Assembly: GCA_038198445.1 (NCBI GenBank)
Contig: JBBPZZ010000122.1
Span: 1-64,000 of the forward strand
Length of the DNA: 64,000 bases
Direction: 5' to 3'
From: JACDDK01 sp038198445
Lineage (GTDB): Bacteria > Actinomycetota > Rubrobacteria > Rubrobacterales > Rubrobacteraceae
Below the pieces are notes generated by a model. It had not been told where the DNA came from and searched no databases. It was given only the letters and a program-made list of their open reading frames with translations. Of this stretch, positions 52,658-61,137 are shown in pieces (the first letter of the stretch is position 1; every line of letters starts with the position of its first letter). A program made the position numbers and the translations under genes.

Positions 52658-53759
52658 TTTCCTCCTCCGTTTCGTATGGATACAGTGTCATAGCCACGTC
52701 ATCTCCCAGGACTTCCATGCTCGCGATGGACAAGAGCGGCGCGTCTTTCATACGTTGCAGGCCCAGCGCCCCGATCATCGGCACGCCATCCGAGCCCGCC
52801 AGTTTCGGGGCTTGGAAGACGGTCATCTTGTCAACGAGCCCCTTCCGGATGAACCGGCTAGCCGTCTCTCCGCCGCCTTCGACGAGAAGGCCCCGAATGC
52901 CGCGTCGGCCAAGCACATCTAATACGAAGAGGAGATCAAGTCCATCCTCACCGGGCGGCGTTGCGATTACTTCGACGCCGGCTGCTTCGAGCTCCTTTTC
53001 GCGCCCATCCAAAGCGTTGTTGTCGAAGAAAATTAATACAGGCGGCTCGTTCGCGGTGCGAACGAGCTGGCTTTCGGATGTGGTGGTCAAATTTGGGTCC
53101 AGTACGACACGGGTGATGGGTGGCGGGTCTTGTGGCAGGTTTCGGGCGGTTAGAGTTGGGTCATCCGCGCGGACAGTCCCCGCCCCGACGAGCACGGCTC
53201 CAGCCTCGGCGCGCAGGAGATGAGCCCGGTGTCGCGCGGCCACGCCCGTTATCCACTTGCTGTCGCCGGTGGAGGTGGCGATTCTGCCGTCCAGGGTGGC
53301 GGCCAACTTGAGATGCACGAATGGCCGTCCAGTCTTCATCAGGTGGTCGAACTGTTCGTTCTGACGCTCGAAAGCGCGGTCGTCCCGCACCTCGACCTCC
53401 ACACCGGCGCTACGGAGGATTTCGACGCTCCGGCCTCTCATTTTGGGGTTGGGATCCAGGTCCCCGATCACGACCCTGGCAATCCCCGCCTCTAAGATAG
53501 CGCCCGTACATGGAGGAGTTCGGCCGTGATGGTTGCAGGGTTCGAGCGTGGTGAACATCGTAGCCCCGCGAGCCGCCGGGCCGCTTTGTTTCAAGGCGAC
53601 GATCTCGGCGTGGTCTCGGCCAGCGCGCTCATGCCAGCCCTTACCTATAACCTCGTCACCGCGCGTCAATACGACCCCTACCAACGGGTTCGGCGCTGCC
53701 GTGTAGCGTCCACGCTCCGCGAGGCCGCGGGCGCGATCCATGAAGGACTCGCCTTCCAA
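52638..53759 (-). CDS. ribD: Bifunctional deaminase/reductase RibD
   Basis: Performs the deamination and side-chain reduction steps of riboflavin synthesis. The N-terminal cytidine-deaminase-like domain has RDHAEIVAL and PCNHHGRTPPC (zinc His, Cys, Cys). The C-terminal reductase domain starts near residue 145 (VHLKLAATLDGRIA) and includes GDSKWITG. Length is 373. The start is TTG, 5-8 bases after AAAGGA, which itself is part of the riboswitch P1 stem. It is the first gene of the rib operon. Confidence 0.94.
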   Translation of the reverse strand: MEGESFMDRARGLAERGRYTAAPNPLVGVVLTRGDEVIGKGWHERAGRDHAEIVALKQSGPAARGATMFTTLEPCNHHGRTPPCTGAILEAGIARVVIGDLDPNPKMRGRSVEILRSAGVEVEVRDDRAFERQNEQFDHLMKTGRPFVHLKLAATLDGRIATSTGDSKWITGVAARHRAHLLRAEAGAVLVGAGTVRADDPTLTARNLPQDPPPITRVVLDPNLTTTSESQLVRTANEPPVLIFFDNNALDGREKELEAAGVEVIATPPGEDGLDLLFVLDVLGRRGIRGLLVEGGGETASRFIRKGLVDKMTVFQAPKLAGSDGVPMIGALGLQRMKDAPLLSIASMEVLGDDVAMTLYPYETEEENVHRTG

Positions 53760-53765
53760 CTCTTC

Positions 53766-53929
53766 CTTTCTACCATCCGGACTCTTACCGTCGGCGCCGG
53801 ACTACAGCTTCGCTAGAAGCCTTCACCGGCTCAACCTGCGGGCACTAACCCGAGGTTCGCGGGCTCCCCGAGAGAAACGTTTCTACCCGGGCTCACCGCC
53901 GGTGCGGGAATTCCACCCGCCCCCGAAAG
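53766..53929 (-). promoter_or_regulatory. FMN riboswitch (RFN element) controlling ribDEBAH
   Basis: The minus-strand RNA carries the RFN core elements in order: a GGGGGCGGGTGGAATTCCC-type 5' segment, CACCGGCGGT, GAGCCCGCGAACC, GAGCCGGTGAAG, GCCGACGGT and AGAGTCCGGATGG. An AGAAACGTTTCT helix extends P3. The closing stem P1 pairs CTTTC (53925-53929) with GAAAG (53766-53770), and the latter continues as AAAGGA, the ribD ribosome-binding site. FMN binding would therefore hide the ribosome-binding site, pointing to translational control. The region between it and rpe (53930-54008) shows only a weak TTGTTG-17-TACTTT promoter-like pair. Confidence 0.93.
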
Positions 53930-54008
53930 TTACATTGAAGAAAGTACCACACACCCGGCACGCCAACAAGGACAGCATGGGCGGTCGAATGCGCTTACTC
54001 TAGCCGTT

Positions 54009-54680
54009 TCAGACGGCGTTCCTTCCCGCCTCGATGATGCGGCGCATCTCCGTCTCCGGATCTCCCTTGTAGACGGCGGAGCCGGCAACCAGGACCTGCG
54101 CCCCGGCCTTTACCATCAGCGGCGCCGTCTCGGTCGTGATGCCGCCGTCGACCTGTACCGGAAGGTCCGTCATCTCCTTGATCCTGCGGACCTTGTCCGC
54201 CATCTCGGGGATGAAACTCTGGCCTCCGAAGCCGGGATTTACGCTCATGACGAGTATGTAATCCAGGTAAGGGAGCGCCCACTCGATGAAATCCGGTGAC
54301 GTCGTGGGGTTCAGGGCAACCCCGGCGTCACAGCCGCCCTCACGGATCATGGTCAAAACCCTGTGCAGGTGCGTTACGGCCTCGGGTTGCACGGAGATAC
54401 TGACTACTCCGGCTTCTATAAACGGCTTTATCAGGTTTTCGGGGTTGTCCACCATCAGGTGCGCGTCGACAGGCAGGTCCACGGCTTCGATGAGCGAAGC
54501 GGCGACCACGGGTCCGACCGTCAGGTTCGGGACGTAGTGGTTGTCCATCGCGTCGAAGTGGACCAGCTCCGCGCCACCATCCTTCGCCTGGCGCACCTCG
54601 TCCGCCAGGTTGGCGAAATCCGCCGCCAGGATAGAGGGCGCCCCAACGATCCTATCTCCAAGTTCACTGAAAAACGCCAC
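54009..54680 (-). CDS. rpe: Ribulose-phosphate 3-epimerase
   Basis: Interconverts ribulose 5-phosphate and xylulose 5-phosphate. The TIM-barrel blocks are SILAADFANL, HFDAMDNHYVPNLTVG, HLMV and MSVNPGFGGQSF, with VDGGI near the end. Length is 223. It lies just upstream of the rib operon; its substrate ribulose 5-phosphate is also used by RibBA, a sensible metabolic neighbour. A 79-base gap separates it from the sigma factor upstream. Confidence 0.94.
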   Translation of the reverse strand: MAFFSELGDRIVGAPSILAADFANLADEVRQAKDGGAELVHFDAMDNHYVPNLTVGPVVAASLIEAVDLPVDAHLMVDNPENLIKPFIEAGVVSISVQPEAVTHLHRVLTMIREGGCDAGVALNPTTSPDFIEWALPYLDYILVMSVNPGFGGQSFIPEMADKVRRIKEMTDLPVQVDGGITTETAPLMVKAGAQVLVAGSAVYKGDPETEMRRIIEAGRNAV

Positions 54681-54759
54681 CAGAAGTCCCTCCCCGATCA
54701 GTGTTTCAAAGTAGGCATTCTACACAAAAGCTGCGGCGAAGCGCGAGAGCCGAGGCCGT

Positions 54760-55521
54760 CTAGCGCGAGCCCATCCTGTCCCGGAGAGATTTGACGGCGG
54801 AGGCTATCTCGCGGGAGATGCTTCGCTGCGGCAGCCCGAGCATCTTGCCGATCTCCGTTTGAGAAATATCTTTATAGAAGAAGAGATATACGACTTTCCG
54901 CTGAAGCTCTGAGAGAGAGTCCATTGCCTGCTCCAGGTGGATACGGTCTTCGATGGGTAGAGAGAAGGCCTCGTACTCGATACTTTTGATCGCCGAGAGG
55001 TCCGCACCGTCTTCCGCGGGCTTGTCGTCCAGCCAGAATACACTCGTGCCCAGATACAGCTTCATAAGCTCCACGATACCTTCCGGCTCGACGTTCACCT
55101 CGCGCGCAATCTCCTCCAGTAGCGGAGGACGGCCGAGATCGCTCGACAGCCGCGCCGTCGCTTCAGAGACCTTCGCGTACAGGCTGCGCGCCCAGCGCGG
55201 CCTCTTGACCAGAGCTGTATCCCTGAAGTGGTGACGGATCTCACCGTCGATCATCGAGTATGCGTAGGAGCTAAACCTCGCCGCCGAGTCAGTCTTATAG
55301 CCGTTCACGGCCTTGATGAGCCCGACGTATCCCACCTGAAGAAGGTCCTCATATGGCTCACTGGACGAGTTGGCGTACCGGCGAGCAATGTGGTTCAAAA
55401 TCTTTCCACGCAGCGAGAAGATCCGCTCCAGGGCGCGGCGGTCTCCGCTGTATCGGTAGGCGTTGACCAGTCGAGATACCTCTTCGTTGCCGAGAGGCGC
55501 CGTCATGACGGGAGGACTCAC
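54760..55521 (-). CDS. RNA polymerase sigma factor, SigB/SigF-like group 3
   Basis: A 253-residue sigma factor. Region 2 contains YEDLLQVGYVGLIKAVNGY and FSSYAYSMIDGEIRHHFRD. Region 3 has RWARSLYAKVSEATARLSSDLGRPP, and region 4 has LSELQRKVVYLFFYKDISQTEIGKMLGLPQ in segments. The closest pattern is the stress/sporulation SigB-SigF group. No anti-sigma or anti-anti-sigma gene accompanies it. It lies 11 bases after pilC, as the last gene of pilB-pilT-pilC. Start could be the GTG/ATG at 55521 or ATG 55506. Confidence 0.88.
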   Translation of the reverse strand: MSPPVMTAPLGNEEVSRLVNAYRYSGDRRALERIFSLRGKILNHIARRYANSSSEPYEDLLQVGYVGLIKAVNGYKTDSAARFSSYAYSMIDGEIRHHFRDTALVKRPRWARSLYAKVSEATARLSSDLGRPPLLEEIAREVNVEPEGIVELMKLYLGTSVFWLDDKPAEDGADLSAIKSIEYEAFSLPIEDRIHLEQAMDSLSELQRKVVYLFFYKDISQTEIGKMLGLPQRSISREIASAVKSLRDRMGSR

Positions 55522-55532
55522 GGCGGGCGCTG

Positions 55533-56744
55533 TTATCCGATCAACTCGAAGATCTTGAACATCGGGAGATACATGGCGATGATGATGCCGCCTACGATGC
55601 CGCCGATAACCATGATCATCAACGGCTCGATTATGGAGGTAAGGGCCTTGACCGAAGCATCCACCTCAGACTCGTAGAAGTCGGCGATCTTGCCTAGCAT
55701 GCCGTCTATGTCGCCTGTCTCCTCGCCGATGGCGATCATACGCGTAACCATCGGCGGGAAGACGGGTTCGTCTTCGAGCGGCTTGTAGATGGGGATGCCT
55801 TGACGGATCGAATCCCGGCTCTTGAGGACCGCGTTTTCGATCACCCAGTTCCCCGAGGAAGTCGCGGTGATCTCAAGACACTGCAAGATCGGCACGCCCG
55901 CCGCGCTGAGGGTGCCCAGAGTTCGCGCGAATCGCGCAAGGGCCACCTTCTGGACGATGTCTCCGATTTTGGCCGGCAGCTTGAGCACGACCCGTCCCCA
56001 GACCTTCCGTCCCTGCTCCGTGTTTTTCCAACGTAGGAAGAATGTAACGCCGCCAAACAGAGCCGCGGCCACGAGAATCCCCCAGAAGCTGGTAAGAATG
56101 GCGGAGGCTCCCATGGCTATGCGGGTGGGCAGCGGCAGAGTTCCGCCGAGGTCCGCGAACATCTTTGCGAATATCGGGACGATAAAGATCAACATAAATG
56201 ACGCAGCGAGGAGCGCCAGCACCAGAACTACCGTTGGATAAGTCATGGCGCTCTTGACCTTACGGCGAAGCTCCTGGTCGTTCTCGAGCTGCGACGCAAG
56301 CCGGAGCAGCACCCCATCCAGGATGCCGCCGATCTCGCCGGCCCGCACCATCTCGACGTAGAGCCTGCCGAATACCTTCGGGTGCTTATCGAGGGCTTCG
56401 GAGAGGCCAAGACCCGCCTCCACATCCTTGCGGACCTCCGTGACGACTTCTTTGAGCTTATTATTCTCTGTCTGCTCGTCGAGAATGTAGAGCGCCCGAA
56501 CTATCGGAAGCCCGGCGTTGATCATGGTGGCAAACTGACGGGAGAAAATCACTACGTCCTGAAGCTTTACCTTCTTGAACGGCTCCAGGATGTCCTTCTG
56601 GCCTACTCCTTGCTCTTTGATGTCGATGACGAAGAGTCCCTGCTGACGAAGATCCGAAGCCACGGACAACTGGTCGTTGGCTTCTATCTGGTCTTCGAGG
56701 ATATCGCCACTGCGGGAGCGCGCTTTATACGCGAATGTCGCCAT
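55533..56744 (-). CDS. pilC: Type IV pilus inner membrane platform protein PilC
   Basis: A GspF/PilC platform protein of 403 residues. Two GspF repeats are visible (the first with FSRQFATMINAGLPIVRAL, the second with RFARTLGTLSAAGVPILQCL). Three hydrophobic stretches lie around 168-195, 215-235 and 375-398. The repeat motif pairs LSEALDKHPKVFG and FPPMVTRMIAIGEETG are typical. It follows pilT by 11 bases. It converts motor ATPase movement into pilin assembly. Confidence 0.95.
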   Translation of the reverse strand: MATFAYKARSRSGDILEDQIEANDQLSVASDLRQQGLFVIDIKEQGVGQKDILEPFKKVKLQDVVIFSRQFATMINAGLPIVRALYILDEQTENNKLKEVVTEVRKDVEAGLGLSEALDKHPKVFGRLYVEMVRAGEIGGILDGVLLRLASQLENDQELRRKVKSAMTYPTVVLVLALLAASFMLIFIVPIFAKMFADLGGTLPLPTRIAMGASAILTSFWGILVAAALFGGVTFFLRWKNTEQGRKVWGRVVLKLPAKIGDIVQKVALARFARTLGTLSAAGVPILQCLEITATSSGNWVIENAVLKSRDSIRQGIPIYKPLEDEPVFPPMVTRMIAIGEETGDIDGMLGKIADFYESEVDASVKALTSIIEPLMIMVIGGIVGGIIIAMYLPMFKIFELIG

Positions 56745-56755
56745 ACAAACCTCCC

Positions 56756-57889
56756 CTATCTACGAAGCGCCGCGTAGTTGCCGGATGGCTCCACGGACGG
56801 TTTTGGGGCGACGCCCACCATGCCGCCGCTGCCCGCGAGGCGGTTGAGTTCCTCGGGGTTGCTGGAGTGCTTCTCCGCCTCTTCGCGAGAGATGTGTCCC
56901 TTCCGCATCAACTCCACGAGCGCCGCGTCCATCGTCTGCATCCCGAACTTCCCGCCCGTCTGCATGGCGGAATATATCTGGTGGTTCTTCCCTTCCCGGA
57001 TCAGGTTGCGGACGCCGGGCGTTGGAATCAGGATCTCGCACGCCACGACCCGCCCCTTACCGTCGCGTTTTGGAATAAGCGTCTGCGTAATTATTCCCTG
57101 CAAAGCGTTGGCGAGCTGCGTCCGGATCTGACTCTGCTGGTGCGACGGGAAGACGTCTATGATCCTGTCCACCGTCTGCGGGGCGTCCTGGGTGTGAAGC
57201 GTACCGAAGACGAGGTGCCCGGTCTCGGCCGCGCTGACGGCGAGGTGGATGGTCTCCAAATCGCGCATCTCGCCGATGAGGATGGTGTCCGGGTCCTGGC
57301 GCAGCACATGCTTGAGGGCCTGCGCAAAGCTCTTGGTGTCCTGGTTGACCTCGCGCTGGTTGACGATGCACTTTTTGTGGTTGTGCAGGAACTCTATAGG
57401 GTCTTCTACACTCATTATGTGCTCTTGGCGCGTCTCATTGATCTTGTCTATCATCGAGGCGAGCGTCGTGGACTTACCACTTCCGGTTGGCCCGGTTACT
57501 AATACCAGCCCTCTCGGCTTCTCCGTCAGGTCTTCGATGGCCTTTGGCAGCCCCAGGTCCCTGAAGTTCTTTATCTCGTGCGGAATGGTCCTGAACGCCG
57601 CCCCCATCGAGCCACGCTGGAAGTACACGTTGACCCTGAAACGGGCGGTGCGAGGCAGCGTATAGGCGAAGTCAAGCTCCCACTCGTTCTCCAGCCGCTG
57701 GCGCTGGTCGTTGGACAGGATGTCGTAGATAGTTTCGCGGGTGACGTTCTGCGTCAGAGGAGGATAGTCAAGGGGCTGCACTTTACCGCTAACCCGGACC
57801 ATTGGCGGAAGCCCAACCGTGATGTGCAGGTCGCTCGCGCCCATCCGGATCGCGTCGAAAAGGTAGTCGTTTAGCCCAGCCTCCATCAT
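56756..57889 (-). CDS. pilT: Type IV pilus twitching/retraction ATPase PilT
   Basis: A 377-residue secretion ATPase. Walker A is GPTGSGKSTTLASMI. The Asp box SVEDPIEFLH, Walker B ILIGEMRDLETI and the His box TLHTQDAPQTVDRI are in order. The N-terminal ~100 residues carry SDLHITVGLPPMVRVSG, typical of PilT rather than PilB, and no CxxC zinc motif is present. It starts with two ATGs, 7 bases after AAAGGA. A TTAAAG-17-GATAAT pair lies in the 97-base gap to pilB. Confidence 0.95.
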   Translation of the reverse strand: MMEAGLNDYLFDAIRMGASDLHITVGLPPMVRVSGKVQPLDYPPLTQNVTRETIYDILSNDQRQRLENEWELDFAYTLPRTARFRVNVYFQRGSMGAAFRTIPHEIKNFRDLGLPKAIEDLTEKPRGLVLVTGPTGSGKSTTLASMIDKINETRQEHIMSVEDPIEFLHNHKKCIVNQREVNQDTKSFAQALKHVLRQDPDTILIGEMRDLETIHLAVSAAETGHLVFGTLHTQDAPQTVDRIIDVFPSHQQSQIRTQLANALQGIITQTLIPKRDGKGRVVACEILIPTPGVRNLIREGKNHQIYSAMQTGGKFGMQTMDAALVELMRKGHISREEAEKHSSNPEELNRLAGSGGMVGVAPKPSVEPSGNYAALRR

Positions 57890-57931
57890 GATCTGGTCCT
57901 TTCGGTCCCGTGACGATTCGTGGTCGCTCTT

Positions 57932-57960
57932 ATTATCGACACAGATGCCCGAAACTTTAA
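57932..57960 (-). promoter_or_regulatory. Weak candidate promoter for pilT-pilC-sigma
   Basis: TTAAAG (57955-57960) and GATAAT (57932-57937) with a 17-base spacer in the 97-base gap between pilB and pilT. The -10 is good and the -35 poor. Confidence 0.33.
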
Positions 57961-57986
57961 TCTTCTATCCGAGCACGACTACAGAA

Positions 57987-60890
57987 CTACACTACGGTAC
58001 GCAGGATCTCCTCGACGGTGGTCATGCCACGGGCGGCTTTCATCAGGCCATCTTCTTTCAACCGCACCATTCCCTGCTCTTCGGCGACGCGGCTTATCAC
58101 ATCGGTCGAGACGCGGCGGAGAATCAAATCTTTTATCTCCGAGGTTACGGCCATCATTTCGTAGATCCCGACCCTGCCACGGTAGCCGGAGCCTCCGCAA
58201 CGGTTACAGCCTACCGGCCGGTAGAAGTTGACATCTTCAGAGAAGCGCTCGAACGGGAACCCAATGTCGTCGAGCACGTCTTCACCGACTTCTACCGGTT
58301 GCTTGCAGTCGTTGCAGAGCCTCCTGGCGAGCCTCTGGGCGATAACGCAATCCACGGCCGACGAGGTAAGGAACGGCTCCACGCCCATCTCAGTCATCCG
58401 GTTTACCGCCGCCGGGGCGTTGTTGGTGTGCAGGGTCGCGAGGATCAAGTGTCCGGTGAGCGCGGCTTCGACGCTTATCTTCGCGGTCTCGTAGTCCCGG
58501 ATCTCACCGATCATCACGACATCCGGGTCGCTTCGCAGGATGCTTCGAAGCCCCGAGGCGAAGGTAAGTCCGGCTTTCGTGTTGACCTGGACCTGATTGA
58601 TCCCTTCCATCCTGAACTCCACCGGGTCCTCCACGGTGATGATGTTCCGCTCCGGCGAGTTCAACTCGGCGAGCGTGGCGTAGAGCGTGGTGGATTTGCC
58701 GCTACCGGTCGGTCCCGTGACCAGGATCGCCCCATAAGGACGGTTGAAGATTTGCTCGTAGGTCTCGAAGACTTCCGGCGCGAACCCGAGTGATCTTAGG
58801 TCCGCCTCGACGTTTGAGTTGTCCAGCAACCGCAGGACGGTTTTCTCGCCGAATACCGTGGGGAGTGAAGCCGCCCGAACGTCTATTTTCTGGCCGCCGA
58901 GTCTTACCGAGAATCTACCGTCCTGCGGGACGCGGCGCTCGGCGATGTCCAGGTTGGCCAGTATCTTGAGGCGGGCGATCACACCGCTCTGGAGCTTCGG
59001 CGGGATGGACATGACTTCTCGAAGCACGCCATCCACCCGGAACCGGACCGTTAACTCCCGCGCCCGGGGCTCGACGTGTATGTCCGAGGCGCCTTCGCCT
59101 ACGGCCTGTTGCAGGATGGACCCGACGAGCCGCACTATGGGCGCGTCGTCCGCCCCCGAGCCCGCCCCGAGTTCGACTTCCCCGTGGTCATCAAAGACTG
59201 AGTCTCCGGCCGCGTCTTGTAGAAATTCTGTAACCTCCGAGCCGACAGCGTACAGCTTGTTCTGAACCCTGGTTATCTGCTCTTCGAGCGCCACCACGGG
59301 CGTGATGGGGTACCCGGAGATCATCATCAGGTCCTCTAGAGCATGGATGTCGGTCGGATTGCTCATAGCTACGATGAGCCGGCCTTCTTCCATCCGCACG
59401 GGCATCACACCGTGACGGCGAACGACTTTCTGGTCGACCAGGCCGAGGACGGCTAGATCAACGTCACTCTCTATGAGTTCCGTGTAGTCGAGGCGCAGAC
59501 GGGTCGCAAGCGCCTGCGCGAGGTCCAGCTTGCTTATATAACCGAGCGAGAGCAGGATCCGGCCTATCTCCCGCCGGTCCTGGTGTTGGAGCTCTAGCGC
59601 TTCCTGTAGCTGCTCGTCAGTGATCTTGCCCGCCGCTATGAGGATGTCCCCCATTTTGGTCGCGACGCCGCCGGGACGCCGCCCGCGGCCTTCATCCGTC
59701 GAAGCAGCGGGAGCGGGGACATCCTCAACTTCTTCCGCGTAATCAGCGGAGGTTTCCGCCACGGATTCCGTGTACGGGGGCTGCTCGGGCTCCGCATGGT
59801 CCGGCGTCTCGTCCACCGGCGGCCCGGTTTCAGCCTCTTCACTGACCAGGTGCGAGAGGGCGCCGTCCAGGTCCTCCTGGGTGGCGACCACCGGGGCTAT
59901 GGGATGGCGGGCGATAATTCTCAGGTCTTCGAGGGCGAACAGGTCGTTGGGGTTGCTCATGGCTACGATGAGCTTTCCGTCCTCGAAACGCAGCGGCAGA
60001 GCCCTGTACTTTCGCAGCATAGCCTCGTCGATCAAACTCAGTGCTTCAGGATCCACATCCGATTCGGAGAGTTCGGAGAGCCGCACGTAAGCGAGCCGTA
60101 ATCGCCGGGCGAGCGCTCTGGCCAGGTCTTCGGCGGTCACGTAACCTAGCGAGATGAGTATCTCTCCAAGGTCTCTTGAATCGTTCTTCTGCAAGGCGAG
60201 CGCCTCTTCTAATTGGCCGGACGTAAGCCTCCCTTCGGAGACGAGGATTTCTCCCAGTCTCGGAGTTCGCCGGGACCCGCCACCCACGTTCGCGTCACGT
60301 TTTTGCGAGCCGTTTCCGGTATCCCGGTTTCTAGCCAGGCTCTCCGCCCCATTGTCACGCCCGGTATCTGGTCCTTCCACCGTGGCCTGGGGGCTTTCGG
60401 GAAGCGATGCCGCCTGCTGGCCGGAGCCATCGGCTGCTCCGAAGTGCTTCGCTTGAAGGGCGCGAATAGTAACTGCGTCAGCGACGGCCGGCGTGATCGG
60501 CTGCCCCGCGCTTACGGTGAGGTCGCCGCGCGCGTAGACGTCGGACGGGTCGCTCATCGCAACTATCAAACGTCCGTTCTCCGCCCGAACCGGCAGCGCT
60601 CCGTGGCGTAACAGTACGTCCTCGGCGATCAGTCCGATTATTCCAACGTTGAGGTCGTCCTCGGACGGCTCCACGTATTCCAGGTTGAACAACCGGGCAT
60701 AGGTCCGCGCGAGTTGCTCCGCGTTTAGATACCCGAGCGAGACAAGCATTTGACCCAGGTTGCGGCCGCCACTTCCAGTACGTGCATTGGCTTCGGCAAG
60801 CTGGTCTTTGGTAATCTCGCCTTGAGCTACCAGCACTTCACCGAGTTTGCTGGAAACCTCCGCGATCGATTTTGCCTCATTCGAGAGAAT
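57987..60890 (-). CDS. pilB: Type IV pilus assembly ATPase PilB with three tandem MshEN-like modules
   Basis: An extension ATPase of ~967 residues, against ~560-570 for a usual PilB. Numbering from GTG 60836: three N-terminal modules at about 1-131, 192-327 and 394-528. Each has the double LG-xx-L-xxx-G pattern (for example RLGEILVSEG, DLGEILISLGYV) and a LIVAMS(N/D)P strand, joined by acidic/Gly linkers. The ATPase follows: GPTGSGKSTT (708-717), VEDPVEF, IGEIRD, TLHTNNAPAA and paired CxxC zinc cysteines (841/844, 877/880). MshEN modules in related ATPases bind c-di-GMP. The start is odd: the conserved KLGEVL lies before GTG 60836, and ATT 60888-60890 sits 8 bases after GGAGGT, so I used ATT. 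It overlaps the upstream small ORF by 14 bases. Confidence 0.92.
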   Translation of the reverse strand: MLSNEAKSIAEVSSKLGEVLVAQGEITKDQLAEANARTGSGGRNLGQMLVSLGYLNAEQLARTYARLFNLEYVEPSEDDLNVGIIGLIAEDVLLRHGALPVRAENGRLIVAMSDPSDVYARGDLTVSAGQPITPAVADAVTIRALQAKHFGAADGSGQQAASLPESPQATVEGPDTGRDNGAESLARNRDTGNGSQKRDANVGGGSRRTPRLGEILVSEGRLTSGQLEEALALQKNDSRDLGEILISLGYVTAEDLARALARRLRLAYVRLSELSESDVDPEALSLIDEAMLRKYRALPLRFEDGKLIVAMSNPNDLFALEDLRIIARHPIAPVVATQEDLDGALSHLVSEEAETGPPVDETPDHAEPEQPPYTESVAETSADYAEEVEDVPAPAASTDEGRGRRPGGVATKMGDILIAAGKITDEQLQEALELQHQDRREIGRILLSLGYISKLDLAQALATRLRLDYTELIESDVDLAVLGLVDQKVVRRHGVMPVRMEEGRLIVAMSNPTDIHALEDLMMISGYPITPVVALEEQITRVQNKLYAVGSEVTEFLQDAAGDSVFDDHGEVELGAGSGADDAPIVRLVGSILQQAVGEGASDIHVEPRARELTVRFRVDGVLREVMSIPPKLQSGVIARLKILANLDIAERRVPQDGRFSVRLGGQKIDVRAASLPTVFGEKTVLRLLDNSNVEADLRSLGFAPEVFETYEQIFNRPYGAILVTGPTGSGKSTTLYATLAELNSPERNIITVEDPVEFRMEGINQVQVNTKAGLTFASGLRSILRSDPDVVMIGEIRDYETAKISVEAALTGHLILATLHTNNAPAAVNRMTEMGVEPFLTSSAVDCVIAQRLARRLCNDCKQPVEVGEDVLDDIGFPFERFSEDVNFYRPVGCNRCGGSGYRGRVGIYEMMAVTSEIKDLILRRVSTDVISRVAEEQGMVRLKEDGLMKAARGMTTVEEILRTVV

Positions 60891-61080
60891 CGGCTACCAC
60901 CTCCGTCTCGGGTTCTTTGCCGGTCGAGCTGATCCGCGCCTCTATCTCCTGGCGCGGCAACGTCGGTCCCAAGGAGGTGTTGCGTATACTCGGGTTCAAG
61001 CCGCGGCCTTCCAGATGTCCGAGTACGCCCGCCAATCGGGAGCGACTATCAGCATTTAAAGCGTATTTCGTCACAAGCAC
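60877..61080 (-). CDS. Small unknown ORF preceding pilB
   Basis: A 67-residue frame starting at GTG 61080 and ending inside the pilB start region (14-base overlap). I do not recognise the sequence. The first ~30 residues could form an Arg/Leu-rich helix, and the rest is polar. Two things support it: a perfect TATAAT 5 bases before the GTG, and the 14-base overlap with pilB, which would make it a coupling leader peptide or cistron. Against it: no recognised family and possible chance openness in high-GC DNA. Confidence 0.4.
   Translation of the reverse strand: MLVTKYALNADSRSRLAGVLGHLEGRGLNPSIRNTSLGPTLPRQEIEARISSTGKEPETEVVADSLE
60899..60904 (-). promoter_or_regulatory. Shine-Dalgarno that points to an ATT start for pilB
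   Basis: GGAGGT on the minus strand lies 8 bases upstream of ATT 60888-60890. A second GGAGGT is 19 bases upstream of the first standard codon, GTG 60836, too far for efficient use. Confidence 0.5.
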
Positions 61081-61085
61081 GCACG

Positions 61086-61091
61086 ATTATA
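61086..61091 (-). promoter_or_regulatory. -10 element of the candidate pil operon promoter
   Basis: A perfect TATAAT on the minus strand, 5 bases before GTG 61080 and 47 bases after the mltG stop. No convincing -35 box. The transcript would begin at about the GTG (leaderless small ORF), or ~195 bases before pilB. Confidence 0.5.
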
Positions 61092-61137
61092 GCCCCGCAA
61101 ACCCAAATAGAGAAAATACGCGTGAAGACTGGGCGGC

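Noticed and set aside
53930..54008. Dedicated promoter for the rib operon (TTGTTG-17-TACTTT)
   Set aside because: The -10 matches only half of the consensus; kept only as a remark in the riboswitch entry.
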